Below are positions 31,105 through 40,657 of a stretch of 64,000 bases of DNA, piece after piece (within the stretch, counting starts at the first letter, position 1; every line of letters starts with the position of its first letter). The notes under the pieces were generated by a model. That model searched no databases and was not told where the DNA came from. It saw only the letters and a list, made by a program, of their open reading frames with translations. Source of the DNA: Microbacterium arborescens (lineage in GTDB: Bacteria > Actinomycetota > Actinomycetes > Actinomycetales > Microbacteriaceae); the NCBI RefSeq assembly GCF_030369635.1, contig NZ_CP128474.1, positions 558,001 through 622,000 of the forward strand, given 5' to 3'. The position numbers and the translations under genes are program-made.

Positions 31105-33029
31105 TGACCCGCACGAGACGGATGACGGTCAGCCAGGCGCTGGTGGAGTTCCTCGCGCACCAGTGGACGGTCGACGGCGACATCCGCGAACGCACGATCC
31201 CCGGAGTGCTCGGCATCTTCGGCCACGGCAACGTCGCCGGGATCGGACAGGCCCTCGCTCAGCTGAACGCGAGCGCCCCCGACCTCATGCCGTACCATCA
31301 GGCGCGCAACGAGCAGGCGATGGTCCATCAGGCGGTCGGCTACGCCCGGATGCGGCGGCGGCGGGCGACGTTCGCGGCAGCGGCATCCGTCGGCCCGGGC
31401 GCCACCAACATGCTCACGGGCGCCGCGCTCGCGACGACCAACCGGCTGCCGGCGCTCCTGCTTCCGAGCGACACCTTCGCCACCCGCGTCGCCGACCCGG
31501 TGCTCCAGCAGCTGGAGCAGCCCGGCGACATCGGCCTCACCGTCAACGACGCCTTCCGGCCGCTCTCGCGGTTCTTCGATCGGGTCCAGCGTCCCGAACA
31601 GCTCTTCTCGATCGCGCTGGCGGCGATGCGCGTGCTGACCGACCCGGTCGAGACGGGCGCCGTGACGATCGCGCTCCCCGAGGACGTGCAGGCCGAGGCG
31701 ATCGACGTGCCGCTGGAATTCCTGGCCGACCGCGAATGGCACGTGCGTCGCCCGGTGCCCGAGGCAGGCCCACTCGCCCGGGCTCTGGAGGCGATCGCGG
31801 CCGCGGAACGCCCGTTGATCGTCGCCGGGGGCGGCGTGATCTACTCCGGCGCCGAAGAGGCGCTCGCCGAGTTCGCGAGCCGCACCGGCATCCCGGTCGC
31901 CACGACGCAGGCCGGCGGCGGGTCGATGCCCTGGGACCACCCGCAGTACGTCGGGGCGGTGGGCTCCACCGGTACGACAGCGGCGAATTCCCTGGCCGCA
32001 GACGCGGATGCCGTCATCGGGATCGGCACGCGCTACAGCGACTTCACCACGGCGTCGCGCACGGCCTTCCAGCACCCGTCGGTGCGCTTCGTCAACGTCA
32101 ACGTCGCATCGTTCGACGCGCACAAGCACGGCACCGATCTGCCGGTCATCGCCGACGCCCGCGAGACGCTCGTGGCGGCCCTGCGCGACCTGGCCCGCCA
32201 CCACGTGTCGCGGGAGTACGCCGCACGCATCGCCGAGCACAAGGCGAGGTGGGACGCCGCGGTCGACGCGGCCTTCGTCGCCTCGCACCTCGACCGGCCC
32301 GGACAGCCTGAGCTGATCGGCGCGGTGCACGCCGCCACCGACCCCGCCGATGTCATGGTGCAGGCCGCCGGATCCCTGCCGGGCGACCTCCACAAGCTCT
32401 GGCGTGTTCGCGATCCGCTCGGCTACCACGTGGAGTACGCCTTCTCGACCATGGGGTACGAGATCGCCGGTGCTCTCGGCGCGAAGCGCGCGCTGCTCGC
32501 CGCCGGCGACGACCGCGACGTCATCACGATGGTGGGCGACGGGTCGTACCTGATGCTGCACTCGGAGCTCGCGACCGCCGTCGCCGAACGCATCAAGATC
32601 ATCGTCGTGATCGTCCAGAATCACGGCTACGCCTCGATCGGGCATCTCTCCGAGACGGTCGGATCCGCGCGCTTCGGCACGCGCTACCGCATGCTCGACG
32701 ACGAGGCGCGCAACTTCGAGAGCGGGCAGACGCTGCCCGTCGACCTCGCCGCCAACGCCCGCAGCTACGGCGTCGATGTCATCGAGATCGCGCCCGGACC
32801 GGATGCCGCGGCGCAGCTCACCGCCGCGGTGACGCGCGCGAAGGCCGCCGACACCGCCACCGTCATCCACGTCGAGTCCGACCCCCTCATCTACGCCCCG
32901 GACGGCTCGGGCTGGTGGGATGTGCCCGTGGCCGAGGTCGCCGAACTCGAGACGACGGCGCGTGCCCGTGAGGATTACGAGCGGCAGCGCGGCACGCAGC
33001 GGCCCCTGCTAGGACAGGAAGAAGCATGA
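31101..33029 (+). CDS. iolD: 3D-(3,5/4)-trihydroxycyclohexane-1,2-dione acylhydrolase
   Basis: A 642-residue thiamine-diphosphate enzyme with the usual three domains. The cofactor-activating Glu71 lies in QARNEQAMVHQAVGYAR, and the ThDP/metal motif begins MVGDGSYLMLHSE at about 478 and ends at NHGY. IolD opens the inositol-derived ring to 5-deoxy-glucuronate. Length and motifs match the family. It overlaps iolB (ATGA) and iolE (ATGA). Confidence 0.93.
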   Translation: MMTRTRRMTVSQALVEFLAHQWTVDGDIRERTIPGVLGIFGHGNVAGIGQALAQLNASAPDLMPYHQARNEQAMVHQAVGYARMRRRRATFAAAASVGPGATNMLTGAALATTNRLPALLLPSDTFATRVADPVLQQLEQPGDIGLTVNDAFRPLSRFFDRVQRPEQLFSIALAAMRVLTDPVETGAVTIALPEDVQAEAIDVPLEFLADREWHVRRPVPEAGPLARALEAIAAAERPLIVAGGGVIYSGAEEALAEFASRTGIPVATTQAGGGSMPWDHPQYVGAVGSTGTTAANSLAADADAVIGIGTRYSDFTTASRTAFQHPSVRFVNVNVASFDAHKHGTDLPVIADARETLVAALRDLARHHVSREYAARIAEHKARWDAAVDAAFVASHLDRPGQPELIGAVHAATDPADVMVQAAGSLPGDLHKLWRVRDPLGYHVEYAFSTMGYEIAGALGAKRALLAAGDDRDVITMVGDGSYLMLHSELATAVAERIKIIVVIVQNHGYASIGHLSETVGSARFGTRYRMLDDEARNFESGQTLPVDLAANARSYGVDVIEIAPGPDAAAQLTAAVTRAKAADTATVIHVESDPLIYAPDGSGWWDVPVAEVAELETTARAREDYERQRGTQRPLLGQEEA

Positions 33030-33943
33030 AAGCGACGGTCGCCGGAGCGCCCGTGAGCTTCGGGGTGTTCGAGCTCACCCCCGACGGCGCCGAGACCGTC
33101 ACGGCGGACGAGATGCTCGAGGCCCTCGTCGCGACGGGTTACGACGGCGTCGACCTCGGGCCGGCCGGGTTCCTCGGCGAAGGCGACGCCCTCGCCGAGC
33201 GTCTCCGGCGGTTCGGGCTCGGCCTCGCCGGCGGGTGGGTGCAGCTGCCGTTCTCGGACGACGAGGCGTTCGCCGCCGCCCTGCCCGAGCTCGAGTCGGC
33301 GCTGCGCAGCTTCGTCGCCGCGGGCGAGGCTGTGGGCGGCCGGCTGCCGTTGCCGACGCTCGCCGACGACGGCTCGGCCGCGCGCCGCGCCGCTCCCGGA
33401 CGCGGCGCAGAGGTCGACCGGCTCGACGATGCCGCGTGGGATCGCCTCGCACGCAACGCCGAACGCGCGGTCGCGCTCGTGCGCGCCGCCGGACTCGAGC
33501 CGACCTTCCACCACCACGCCGGCACGTTCGTCGAGTCACCCGCCGAGATCGACCGCTTCCTCGGACGCGTCGACATCGGCCTGACCCTCGATACGGGGCA
33601 TCTCGCCCTCGGCGGCGGCGACCCGGTCGACGCGGTGCGCCGTTGGGGCGATCGCATCAACCACCTGCACCTGAAGGACGTCGACCTCGGCCGCCTGCGC
33701 GCGGTCCTCGCCGCGGGCGGGGGGATGCGCGAGGTCTGGTCATCGGGCGTCTTCGTCGCGTTCGGGCACGGCGACCTCGACGTCGTCCCCGTCATGGCCG
33801 CGATGGCCGAGCGCGACTTCGATGGCTGGGTCGTCGTGGAGCAGGACGTCCTGAACGGCCCCGAGACCGCGATCGACGCCTTCCTGCGCGAGCGCACCGC
33901 CGACCAGCAGACCAACCGCGACGCGCTGCGCGACTGGCTGTGA
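33026..33943 (+). CDS. iolE: Inosose dehydratase-like TIM-barrel protein
   Basis: A 305-residue AP-endonuclease-2/xylose-isomerase-like barrel. VAGAPVSFGVFE at the N-terminus is a typical IolE opening. Metal-ligand candidates are in FHHHAGTFVES, LTLDTGHLALGG, HLHLKDV and VVVEQD. Context between iolD and iolG makes 2-keto-myo-inositol dehydratase the obvious role, although related isomerases share the fold. The start overlaps iolD by ATGA. Confidence 0.85.
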   Translation: MKATVAGAPVSFGVFELTPDGAETVTADEMLEALVATGYDGVDLGPAGFLGEGDALAERLRRFGLGLAGGWVQLPFSDDEAFAAALPELESALRSFVAAGEAVGGRLPLPTLADDGSAARRAAPGRGAEVDRLDDAAWDRLARNAERAVALVRAAGLEPTFHHHAGTFVESPAEIDRFLGRVDIGLTLDTGHLALGGGDPVDAVRRWGDRINHLHLKDVDLGRLRAVLAAGGGMREVWSSGVFVAFGHGDLDVVPVMAAMAERDFDGWVVVEQDVLNGPETAIDAFLRERTADQQTNRDALRDWL

Positions 33944-33965
33944 CCCACGACAGACGGAGAGAACC

Positions 33966-34976
33966 GTGACCACTTCCCCCATCCGCTTCGGACTCATCGG
34001 CACCGGTCGCATCGGCCAGGTCCATGCCGTCAACATCGCCGCGTCGCCCGACACCACGCTCACCTGGGTCGCCGACCCGTTCATCGCCGGCGCCACGGGC
34101 GTCGCCGAGCGCTTCGGCGGCCGCGCGACGGAGTCCGCCGACGAGATGCTCGCCTCGGGCGACGTGGACGCGGTCATCATCGCGTCGCCCACCCCGACGC
34201 ACGTGGACCTCATCGCGGCGGCCCTGGACCGCGGCATCCCGGTGCTGTGCGAGAAGCCGATCGATCTCGACCTGGCTCGCGTCGATGCTCTCCGCCCCCG
34301 CGTCGCGGCCAGCGGCGTGCCGGTGGCCCTCGGTTTCAACCGCCGCTTCGACCCGGCGTTCGCCGAGGTCCACGCGCGCGTCGGCGCCGGCGAGGTGGGC
34401 GAGCTCGAGCAGCTCACGATCATCAGCCGCGACCCCGCCGCGCCTCCCGCGTCGTACATCGCGGTCTCCGGCGGCATCTTCCGCGACATGACGATCCACG
34501 ACTTCGACATGGCGCGCTTCTTCGTGTCCGACATCGTCGAGGTCTCCGCGACGGCCACGACGACGTTCGACGCCGGGGCCCGCGAGCACGGCGACGTCGA
34601 CACCGCGGTCACCGTGCTTCGCGCGGCATCCGGTGCGATCGTCACGATCATCAACTCGCGCCACAGCGCGAGCGGATACGACCAGCGCCTCGAGGCGTTC
34701 GGCGCTCGCGGCTCGCTGCAGGTGGCCAACGCCGGGACGAGTCTCGTCAGCGCCTCGACGGCGGCGAGCGTCGAGGCCCGTCCGCCGTACCAGGACTTCT
34801 TCCTCGAGCGTTACGCCGCGTCGTACGCCGCCGAGCTGGCGGAGTTCGTCAAGGCCGTCCGCGGCGAGGCGTCGACGAGCCCTTCGTTCGAGGACGGTCG
34901 TGCCGCGCTCGTGCTCGCCGATGCCGCGCAACGTTCGCTCGCCGAGCGCGTCGCCGTCGCGGTCTCGTTCGACTGA
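33966..34976 (+). CDS. iolG: Inositol 2-dehydrogenase
   Basis: A 336-residue Gfo/Idh/MocA dehydrogenase. It has a Rossmann GTGRIG motif (12-17), EKP at 96-98 and an Asp/His pair in MTIHDFDMARF. It oxidises myo-inositol to 2-keto-myo-inositol, the first step of the pathway encoded by the whole unit. Length and sequence are standard. A 22-base gap with GGAGAG precedes the ATG. It is the last gene of the unit, converging on the toroid gene 16 bases away. No inositol transporter gene is next to it. Confidence 0.9.
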   Translation: MTTSPIRFGLIGTGRIGQVHAVNIAASPDTTLTWVADPFIAGATGVAERFGGRATESADEMLASGDVDAVIIASPTPTHVDLIAAALDRGIPVLCEKPIDLDLARVDALRPRVAASGVPVALGFNRRFDPAFAEVHARVGAGEVGELEQLTIISRDPAAPPASYIAVSGGIFRDMTIHDFDMARFFVSDIVEVSATATTTFDAGAREHGDVDTAVTVLRAASGAIVTIINSRHSASGYDQRLEAFGARGSLQVANAGTSLVSASTAASVEARPPYQDFFLERYAASYAAELAEFVKAVRGEASTSPSFEDGRAALVLADAAQRSLAERVAVAVSFD

Positions 34977-34992
34977 AGCCGGGCGAGGCGCG

Positions 34993-36705
34993 TCAGCGTA
35001 CGCGGCGCAGGACCACCTCGGCGCGACCGGGCGTCGTGCCGGTGAGGTAGACGCGCGGCCCGCCGAGGGCGTCCGTGCCGCCGAGATAGGTGTAGTCCTC
35101 ACCCGGAAGGTAACCGGCGGCGCCGGGCACCCCGCGATCCGCTCCGGCTGAAATGCCGAACTCGATGGCGTCGTCGCCGACGCGGTAACGCGCGGTGCCC
35201 GCAGCCAGGACGGCGGTCCCGTCGGGCGCCGGCTCGACGCCCTCGAAGGTCCCGCCGGGCCGGAAGGCGAGTTCCAGGCTCCACGTGCACAGCGGCCCTT
35301 CGGTGTCGATCACGAGGTCGGCACCGCTTTCGGAGGGAAGCACCGCGATGCGCGTGTGCAGCGCGACCTCGTCGCGGGGGCGCACGTCGAACGACATCGC
35401 CGCCGAGAACCGGCCTTCGTCGACCAGGCGGTAGTCGCCACCCGCTCGGTGGCGCTCGGTGGCGAGCGGGCCGAAGTAAGCGGGAGAGAGCCGCTCGTCG
35501 AGGACGAACTCGTCGTCGGAGACGGTCAGCGAGTCGGCTCGGAACGGGCCGAGCCCGAAGAAGTGACGCGACAGGCGCGCCGATTCGAGCACGGCCGCGC
35601 CCGCGAACAGACGCAGGAACGTCGGGTTCGTGGCGAGACCCGAACGGATGCGGCCGGCCGCGGCATAGTCGGAACCGCCGAACACGGTGATCGTGCGCTC
35701 GGGCGTGCGATCGATGACGAGCCCGGACGACGGCCACACACTCCGCAACCGTGCCGCGGGGGCCGCGGGGTCGGGGAGCGGTCCCGCGATGGCCGGGTGC
35801 AGCAGCACGTCCGCCAGTGCCGTCTGGGGGTCGATGACCGGCTCGGATGCCGCGACCCGGGCCGCCCACGCGAGATCGGCGCGGCCGGTCTCGATCGCGA
35901 GCCGGCGGTAGAGCGTCGCGAAGGGGGCGAGCGGGAACCGCGTCTCGCGCTGGTCCTGGCGGCGGGAGTGCACGGTCTCGACCGATCCATCGGGCTGGAT
36001 CAGGCCGAGCGTGGACGCGAGGTTGCGTTCCACGACGGCACGCAGCGCGGGCAGGTCGAGGATGTCGGCGACGGCGAGCAGCGACGGGTTCGAGACGTAG
36101 ACGGCGTAGTTCGCGCTGCGCTCGGAGTACTGGCCGTCGGGAGCGATGTCGATGCCCTCGGCGAGCCAGTGCCGGGCACGCTCGACCAGCCGTTCGTCGG
36201 GCCGGTGCCGGTGCAGGCGGGCGAGCGCCGCCGTGAGCTCCCACCGGTGGTTCGGGGTGTGCACACCGCCGGCGAGCATCGCGGGTGCTGCGCGGTCGGC
36301 GATGGCGCCCAGCATCGTGCCGAGGGCGCTCAACCGATCGTCGCCCGAACGCCGGATGAGCTCGAGGATGTCGCCGACGTCGTTGATCGTGAAGCCGCTG
36401 TCGGGCGGCGACTCGACGTTGTCGCCGCCGAGGAACAAGCCCGTCGGCGACTGCAGCTCCGCGAGGACTGAGGCGTACCGCTCCGCGCGCGCCACGGCGG
36501 CGGGGTCGCCGGCGAACGCCGACGTCGGGGAGAGGTAGACGGCCACCAGGAGCTTCGCGCGTCGCATGGACTCCCGGTGCGGACCGAGCGGCGCTTCCGC
36601 GACGTCGACGGGCTCATCCATCAGGGCAGCGGCCGCGGCGTCGGCGGCGGCCACGACATCGGTGGGGAACGTGTCGGGCGGGAAGATCTCGGTGTCGCGG
36701 CTCAT
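34993..36705 (-). CDS. Unassigned protein, probable alpha/alpha-toroid plus beta-sandwich carbohydrate-active enzyme
   Basis: I do not recognise a named family. The 570-residue protein has an Ala/Leu-rich helical N-terminal half (about 1-330) with repeated helix pairs such as NHRWELTAALARLHRH and SERSANYAVYVSNP. A beta-rich C-terminal half (about 330-570) contains blocks such as DYAAAGRIRSG and SRHFFGLGPF. This outline resembles heparinase II/III-like lyases and related hydrolases, but their His signature is not seen. The start overlaps the alpha-mannosidase stop by ATGA, so it is the last gene of the mannosidase/importer C operon and probably works on the same glycan. Confidence 0.7.
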   Translation of the reverse strand: MSRDTEIFPPDTFPTDVVAAADAAAAALMDEPVDVAEAPLGPHRESMRRAKLLVAVYLSPTSAFAGDPAAVARAERYASVLAELQSPTGLFLGGDNVESPPDSGFTINDVGDILELIRRSGDDRLSALGTMLGAIADRAAPAMLAGGVHTPNHRWELTAALARLHRHRPDERLVERARHWLAEGIDIAPDGQYSERSANYAVYVSNPSLLAVADILDLPALRAVVERNLASTLGLIQPDGSVETVHSRRQDQRETRFPLAPFATLYRRLAIETGRADLAWAARVAASEPVIDPQTALADVLLHPAIAGPLPDPAAPAARLRSVWPSSGLVIDRTPERTITVFGGSDYAAAGRIRSGLATNPTFLRLFAGAAVLESARLSRHFFGLGPFRADSLTVSDDEFVLDERLSPAYFGPLATERHRAGGDYRLVDEGRFSAAMSFDVRPRDEVALHTRIAVLPSESGADLVIDTEGPLCTWSLELAFRPGGTFEGVEPAPDGTAVLAAGTARYRVGDDAIEFGISAGADRGVPGAAGYLPGEDYTYLGGTDALGGPRVYLTGTTPGRAEVVLRRVR

Positions 36706-39700
36706 GGGGTCTCCGGGGTCAGCAGGCGGGCGCGCAGGGTCGCGACCTCGAAAGCTCGCAGGTCGAGGGCGACCGTGCGATCGTCGCGCAACGTGGCGGC
36801 GCCGGCTCGGCCGCCGCCGACGGTCTCGACGAGATCGCAGACCTCGAGCGAGGCGAGCGGCACGTCGAACCGGAGGGCGCCGGACGACCGCGCGCCGCGC
36901 TGCTCGAACACCCGGACGATCAGGTCGCCGCTGCCGTCGGCGGCGAGCTTGACGGCCGAGACGACCACGTCGGTCCCGTCGCTCGCGACGAGCGGCGCGA
37001 CGGGACCGGACCCGTCGACCTCGCGCAGCGGCGAGCCCACGATCGTGCCCCAGTGGGCGGCATCGGTCGTCGTCTCGGCCGGCGTGAAGATCGAGACGAA
37101 CTCGTGCGTGCCCTGGTCTGCATCCGGATCGGGGAATGTGGGCGCACGCAGCAGAGACTGTCGAACGGTCGTCACGGTTCCCTGTTCGTCCGTCGTGCGC
37201 GTCGCGTCGTGTCCGTACAGGCCGTCGTTGACGATCGCAGCTCCGGTACCCGGCTCCGCGACGTGCACCCACCGATGTGCGCAGACCTCGTAGCGTGCGG
37301 CATCCCACGACGTGTTCGCGTGCAGTGCACGACGCACGTGTCCGAACTGCGTCTCGTAAGCGGCGTCCTGCGCGTGCACGGCGACGGGGAAGGCGAGTTT
37401 GAGCAGGCGATGCCGCTCATGCCAGTCGACGCGCGTGCGGATGCGCACGGCGCCGCCGACGGGGTGGATGTCGACCCACTGCTCCACCTGGCCGTGGGGG
37501 AGGGGGTGGACGACGTGCACGGCTCCGCTCTCGGTGAGCCGGGCCGCGCCGCCGTCGACGTCGGTCGTCGTGAGGCGGTACGAGGCGTCGAGCTCCCAGG
37601 CGTCCCATTTCGCGGGAGCATCGACATGCAGCTGGAGCAGCCCGCCTCGATGCCCCGCCGGGATGAGCTCCCGGCCGTCCGGCAGGGCGCGGACGCTGCG
37701 CAGCGTGCCGTCGGGACCGACGAGGACGTCGATGCTCTCCGAGCGCAGCCGGAAGCCGTCCGCGACCGGTTCGGCCGAGAACGGTGCCGCGGCCGGGGCA
37801 GGTCCTGCGGCCCCGGGGGAGATCGCTCCGATGGGCGAGGACGCGGGGTTCAGCGCGAGCCGGGTCGAGCCCGACCCGACCAGAGCGGCGATCGCGGCAG
37901 CGATGATCGCCTCGAGACGCGCGGTCGTCTCAGCGTGGGACCGCTCTGCTTCGCGATGGACCCACGCGATGGCGCTGCCGGGCAGGATGTCGTGGAACTG
38001 CAGCAGCAGCACTTCGCGCCAGAGCTCGTCGAAATCTGCGGCGGGGTAGGGCGTGCCGCGCCGGACGTGGGCCGCGGCGCTCCACAGCTCCGCCTCGACG
38101 AGGAGAGCCTCGTTGCGCCGGTTGCCGCGCTTGGTGCGCATCTGCGACGTGTAGATACCGCGGTGGAACTGCAGGTACATCTCGCCCGCCCACACCGGCG
38201 GGGCCGCTGGTTCGTCGGCGGCCTCGACGAAGAACTCGCGCGGAGTGCCGAAGGTCACGGTGGGCGATCCTTCGAGATCGGCCTGCAGTCGCGCATCGGT
38301 CATCATCTCGCGGGTGGGGCCGCCGCCGCCGTCGCCGTATCCGAACGGCATGAGCGATCGCGAGCTCGCGGCGTGATCGGCGAAGTTCCGCACGCTGCGG
38401 GCGAGCTCGGTCGGACGCATATCGCCGCTGTAGGTGTTGTTCGGCGGGAAGTGCGTGAAGATCCGAGAACCGTCGAGGCCCTCCCACACGAACGAGTGGT
38501 GGGGCATCGTGTCGCCGTCGTTCCAGCACATCTTCTGCGTGAAGAACCAGCGCAGCCCGGCGCCGCGCAGCAGCTGGGGAAGCGATGCGGGAAAGCCGAA
38601 CGAGTCGGGCAGCCAGCCGACGTCGCTCCGTGCCCCGAAATGCTCCTCGAAGAACCGGGTGCCGAAGAGCAGCTGGCGCGCGACCGATTCGCCGGAGGGC
38701 ATGTTGACGTCGGATTCGACCCACATGTTGCCGACCGGCACGAACCGCCCCTCGGCGACGCGCTCGGCGACGCGGGCGAACAGCTCGGGATCGCTGCGGC
38801 GCACCCAGTCGAAATGCTGTGCCGACGAGCTCACGAAGACCGCATCGGGGTCGGCGGCCATGAGGTCGAGGACGTTGGCGAAGGTCCGGGTGACCTTCCG
38901 CACCGTCTCGCGCGTCGGCCACAGCCAGGCCGAGTCGATGTGCGCGTGCCCCGTCGCCGTGATGCGGTGCGCGGATGCCACGGCCGGCGACGCCAGCAGC
39001 GGCGCGAGCATGTCTCGGGCCGCGTTCGCCCCGTGGGACGGATCGGCGGGGTCGACCGCGTACAGCGCGCGCTCGAGACCGTCTAGGATGCGGGCTCGGC
39101 GCGGATCCGTCGGCGACAGCTCGCGTACGAGACCCACGAGGACGATGACCTCGCGACGCAGGCGTTCGACCGTCTCGTCGACGAGTCGCACCTCCATGTC
39201 GCCGAGACGGTAGAGCGGGGCGGTGCCGGCGGTGGCTTTGTCGCCGAGCGCCGTGGGGGCGAAGGCGAGCGGGCTGCGGAAGTCGTCGCCGCCGGAGAGG
39301 TCGGGGTTGGCGGCCGCCTCGACGGTGAACGAGAACTCCTCGCCCGCGCCGGCGGCGACCGGGACGTGATGGTTGCGCGGCTCGAGGCCCTTGACGACCG
39401 ACCCCGCGGTCGTGCGCACCAGCCCCTCGCACTGGAAGCCGGGCTTGGCCTGTGAGAACCCGAGGTCGAGCGACAGCTCGACGCGGCCGTCGCATCCGGC
39501 CCACTCCGCGGGAACCCGACCCTCGACGAGGAACCACGTCGTGCCCCACGCCCGGCCCCAGGCGGAGCCGGGGTCGATCGGAGTGAAGTCGGCATCGCGC
39601 CGCATCCGCTCGACCGACACCGGCTCGCCCGGCAGATCGCCCTCGTCGGGCACCTGCCAGGCCGAGACCGTCAGGGGGCGCCGATCGGCGACCACCGCGC

Positions 39701-39764
39701 GTGCGAGGTGGTCGCCGACGAAACGATCGACGCGTTCGAGGATCAGGTCGTCCCGCGCGGGCAT
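36702..39764 (-). CDS. Alpha-mannosidase, GH38
   Basis: A 1020-residue GH38 alpha-mannosidase of the usual length. The zinc-binding TGHAHIDSAWLW segment carries His273 and Asp277, and the nucleophile Asp387 lies in WLPDSFGFPASLPQ. QFHDILPGSAI further on is the conserved second His region. A beta-sandwich C-terminal half follows. There is no signal peptide, so it is cytoplasmic, trimming imported mannosides. ATG 39764 shares one base with the permease stop (TGATG) and its stop overlaps the toroid gene by ATGA. Confidence 0.93.
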   Translation of the reverse strand: MPARDDLILERVDRFVGDHLARAVVADRRPLTVSAWQVPDEGDLPGEPVSVERMRRDADFTPIDPGSAWGRAWGTTWFLVEGRVPAEWAGCDGRVELSLDLGFSQAKPGFQCEGLVRTTAGSVVKGLEPRNHHVPVAAGAGEEFSFTVEAAANPDLSGGDDFRSPLAFAPTALGDKATAGTAPLYRLGDMEVRLVDETVERLRREVIVLVGLVRELSPTDPRRARILDGLERALYAVDPADPSHGANAARDMLAPLLASPAVASAHRITATGHAHIDSAWLWPTRETVRKVTRTFANVLDLMAADPDAVFVSSSAQHFDWVRRSDPELFARVAERVAEGRFVPVGNMWVESDVNMPSGESVARQLLFGTRFFEEHFGARSDVGWLPDSFGFPASLPQLLRGAGLRWFFTQKMCWNDGDTMPHHSFVWEGLDGSRIFTHFPPNNTYSGDMRPTELARSVRNFADHAASSRSLMPFGYGDGGGGPTREMMTDARLQADLEGSPTVTFGTPREFFVEAADEPAAPPVWAGEMYLQFHRGIYTSQMRTKRGNRRNEALLVEAELWSAAAHVRRGTPYPAADFDELWREVLLLQFHDILPGSAIAWVHREAERSHAETTARLEAIIAAAIAALVGSGSTRLALNPASSPIGAISPGAAGPAPAAAPFSAEPVADGFRLRSESIDVLVGPDGTLRSVRALPDGRELIPAGHRGGLLQLHVDAPAKWDAWELDASYRLTTTDVDGGAARLTESGAVHVVHPLPHGQVEQWVDIHPVGGAVRIRTRVDWHERHRLLKLAFPVAVHAQDAAYETQFGHVRRALHANTSWDAARYEVCAHRWVHVAEPGTGAAIVNDGLYGHDATRTTDEQGTVTTVRQSLLRAPTFPDPDADQGTHEFVSIFTPAETTTDAAHWGTIVGSPLREVDGSGPVAPLVASDGTDVVVSAVKLAADGSGDLIVRVFEQRGARSSGALRFDVPLASLEVCDLVETVGGGRAGAATLRDDRTVALDLRAFEVATLRARLLTPETP

Positions 39765-40657
39765 CAGTCCTTCAGCCCCGCATTGATGTTCGACGACGTG
39801 ATGTACCGCTGGAAAACGAGGTACAGCGCGATCAGGGGGAGCATCGAGAGCACGGAGGCCGACAACAGGATCGTCCACTCGATGTTCTCGGCGCCGACGA
39901 GGGCGCGCAGGGCGATCTGCAGCGTGAACTGATCGGGGTTGCCGAGGATGATGAGCGGGAAGATGTAGTCGTTCCAGCGCCACTGGAACGACATGATGGC
40001 GAGCGTCAGTGCGATGGGGCGGGCCAACGGCATCATGATGCGGAAGAAGATGCCGAACTCGCTCGCACCGTCGATGCGTGCCGCCTGCATGAGCTCGTCG
40101 GGGATCGTGATGAAGAACTGCCGGAACATGAACACTCCGGTCGGCGTGATGATCGACGGGATGATCACACCGGCGAGCGAGTTGTAGAGCCCCAGGTCAC
40201 GGATGACGATGAACAGCGGGTTGAGGATGACCTCGCCCGGCAGCATCGTCATCGACAGGATGCAGAGCCCGAGCACGCTCAGCCACGGGTTCTTGTACTT
40301 CGCCAGGGCGTAACCGGTCATCGCGCAGAGCGCGACGGTCAGGACGGTGGTGACCGTCGCCACGATCGCGGTGTTGAGGAAGTAGCGCGCGAAGTCGATG
40401 CGCTCGAGCGCCGCAGCGTAGCCGTCGAGCGTCCACTCCCGCGGGAAGAACGACAGCGGGTAGCTGAAGAGCTCGCTGCCGGGCTTGAACGACGAGAGCA
40501 GGAACCACAGCAGCGGGAAGAGCATGAGAACCGCGAGCACCCAGAGCATCGTCGTGGGGAGGATCGACTTGCGGATGCGGCCCTGCGTGCGGCGGCGGCG
40601 CTCGTAGCGCTTGGTCCGCTTGTCGTCGGGGACGGTGATGGCGTAGGTGGTCACCAT
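39764..40657 (-). CDS. Sugar ABC importer C permease (MalG type)
   Basis: A 297-residue permease with a basic N-terminal tail, six membrane spans and an EAA loop around ELMQAARIDGASEFGIF. GGAG precedes the ATG at 40657, which lies seven bases inside the preceding permease gene. Position before the alpha-mannosidase suggests the importer brings in a mannose-containing oligosaccharide. Confidence 0.92.
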   Translation of the reverse strand: MVTTYAITVPDDKRTKRYERRRRTQGRIRKSILPTTMLWVLAVLMLFPLLWFLLSSFKPGSELFSYPLSFFPREWTLDGYAAALERIDFARYFLNTAIVATVTTVLTVALCAMTGYALAKYKNPWLSVLGLCILSMTMLPGEVILNPLFIVIRDLGLYNSLAGVIIPSIITPTGVFMFRQFFITIPDELMQAARIDGASEFGIFFRIMMPLARPIALTLAIMSFQWRWNDYIFPLIILGNPDQFTLQIALRALVGAENIEWTILLSASVLSMLPLIALYLVFQRYITSSNINAGLKD

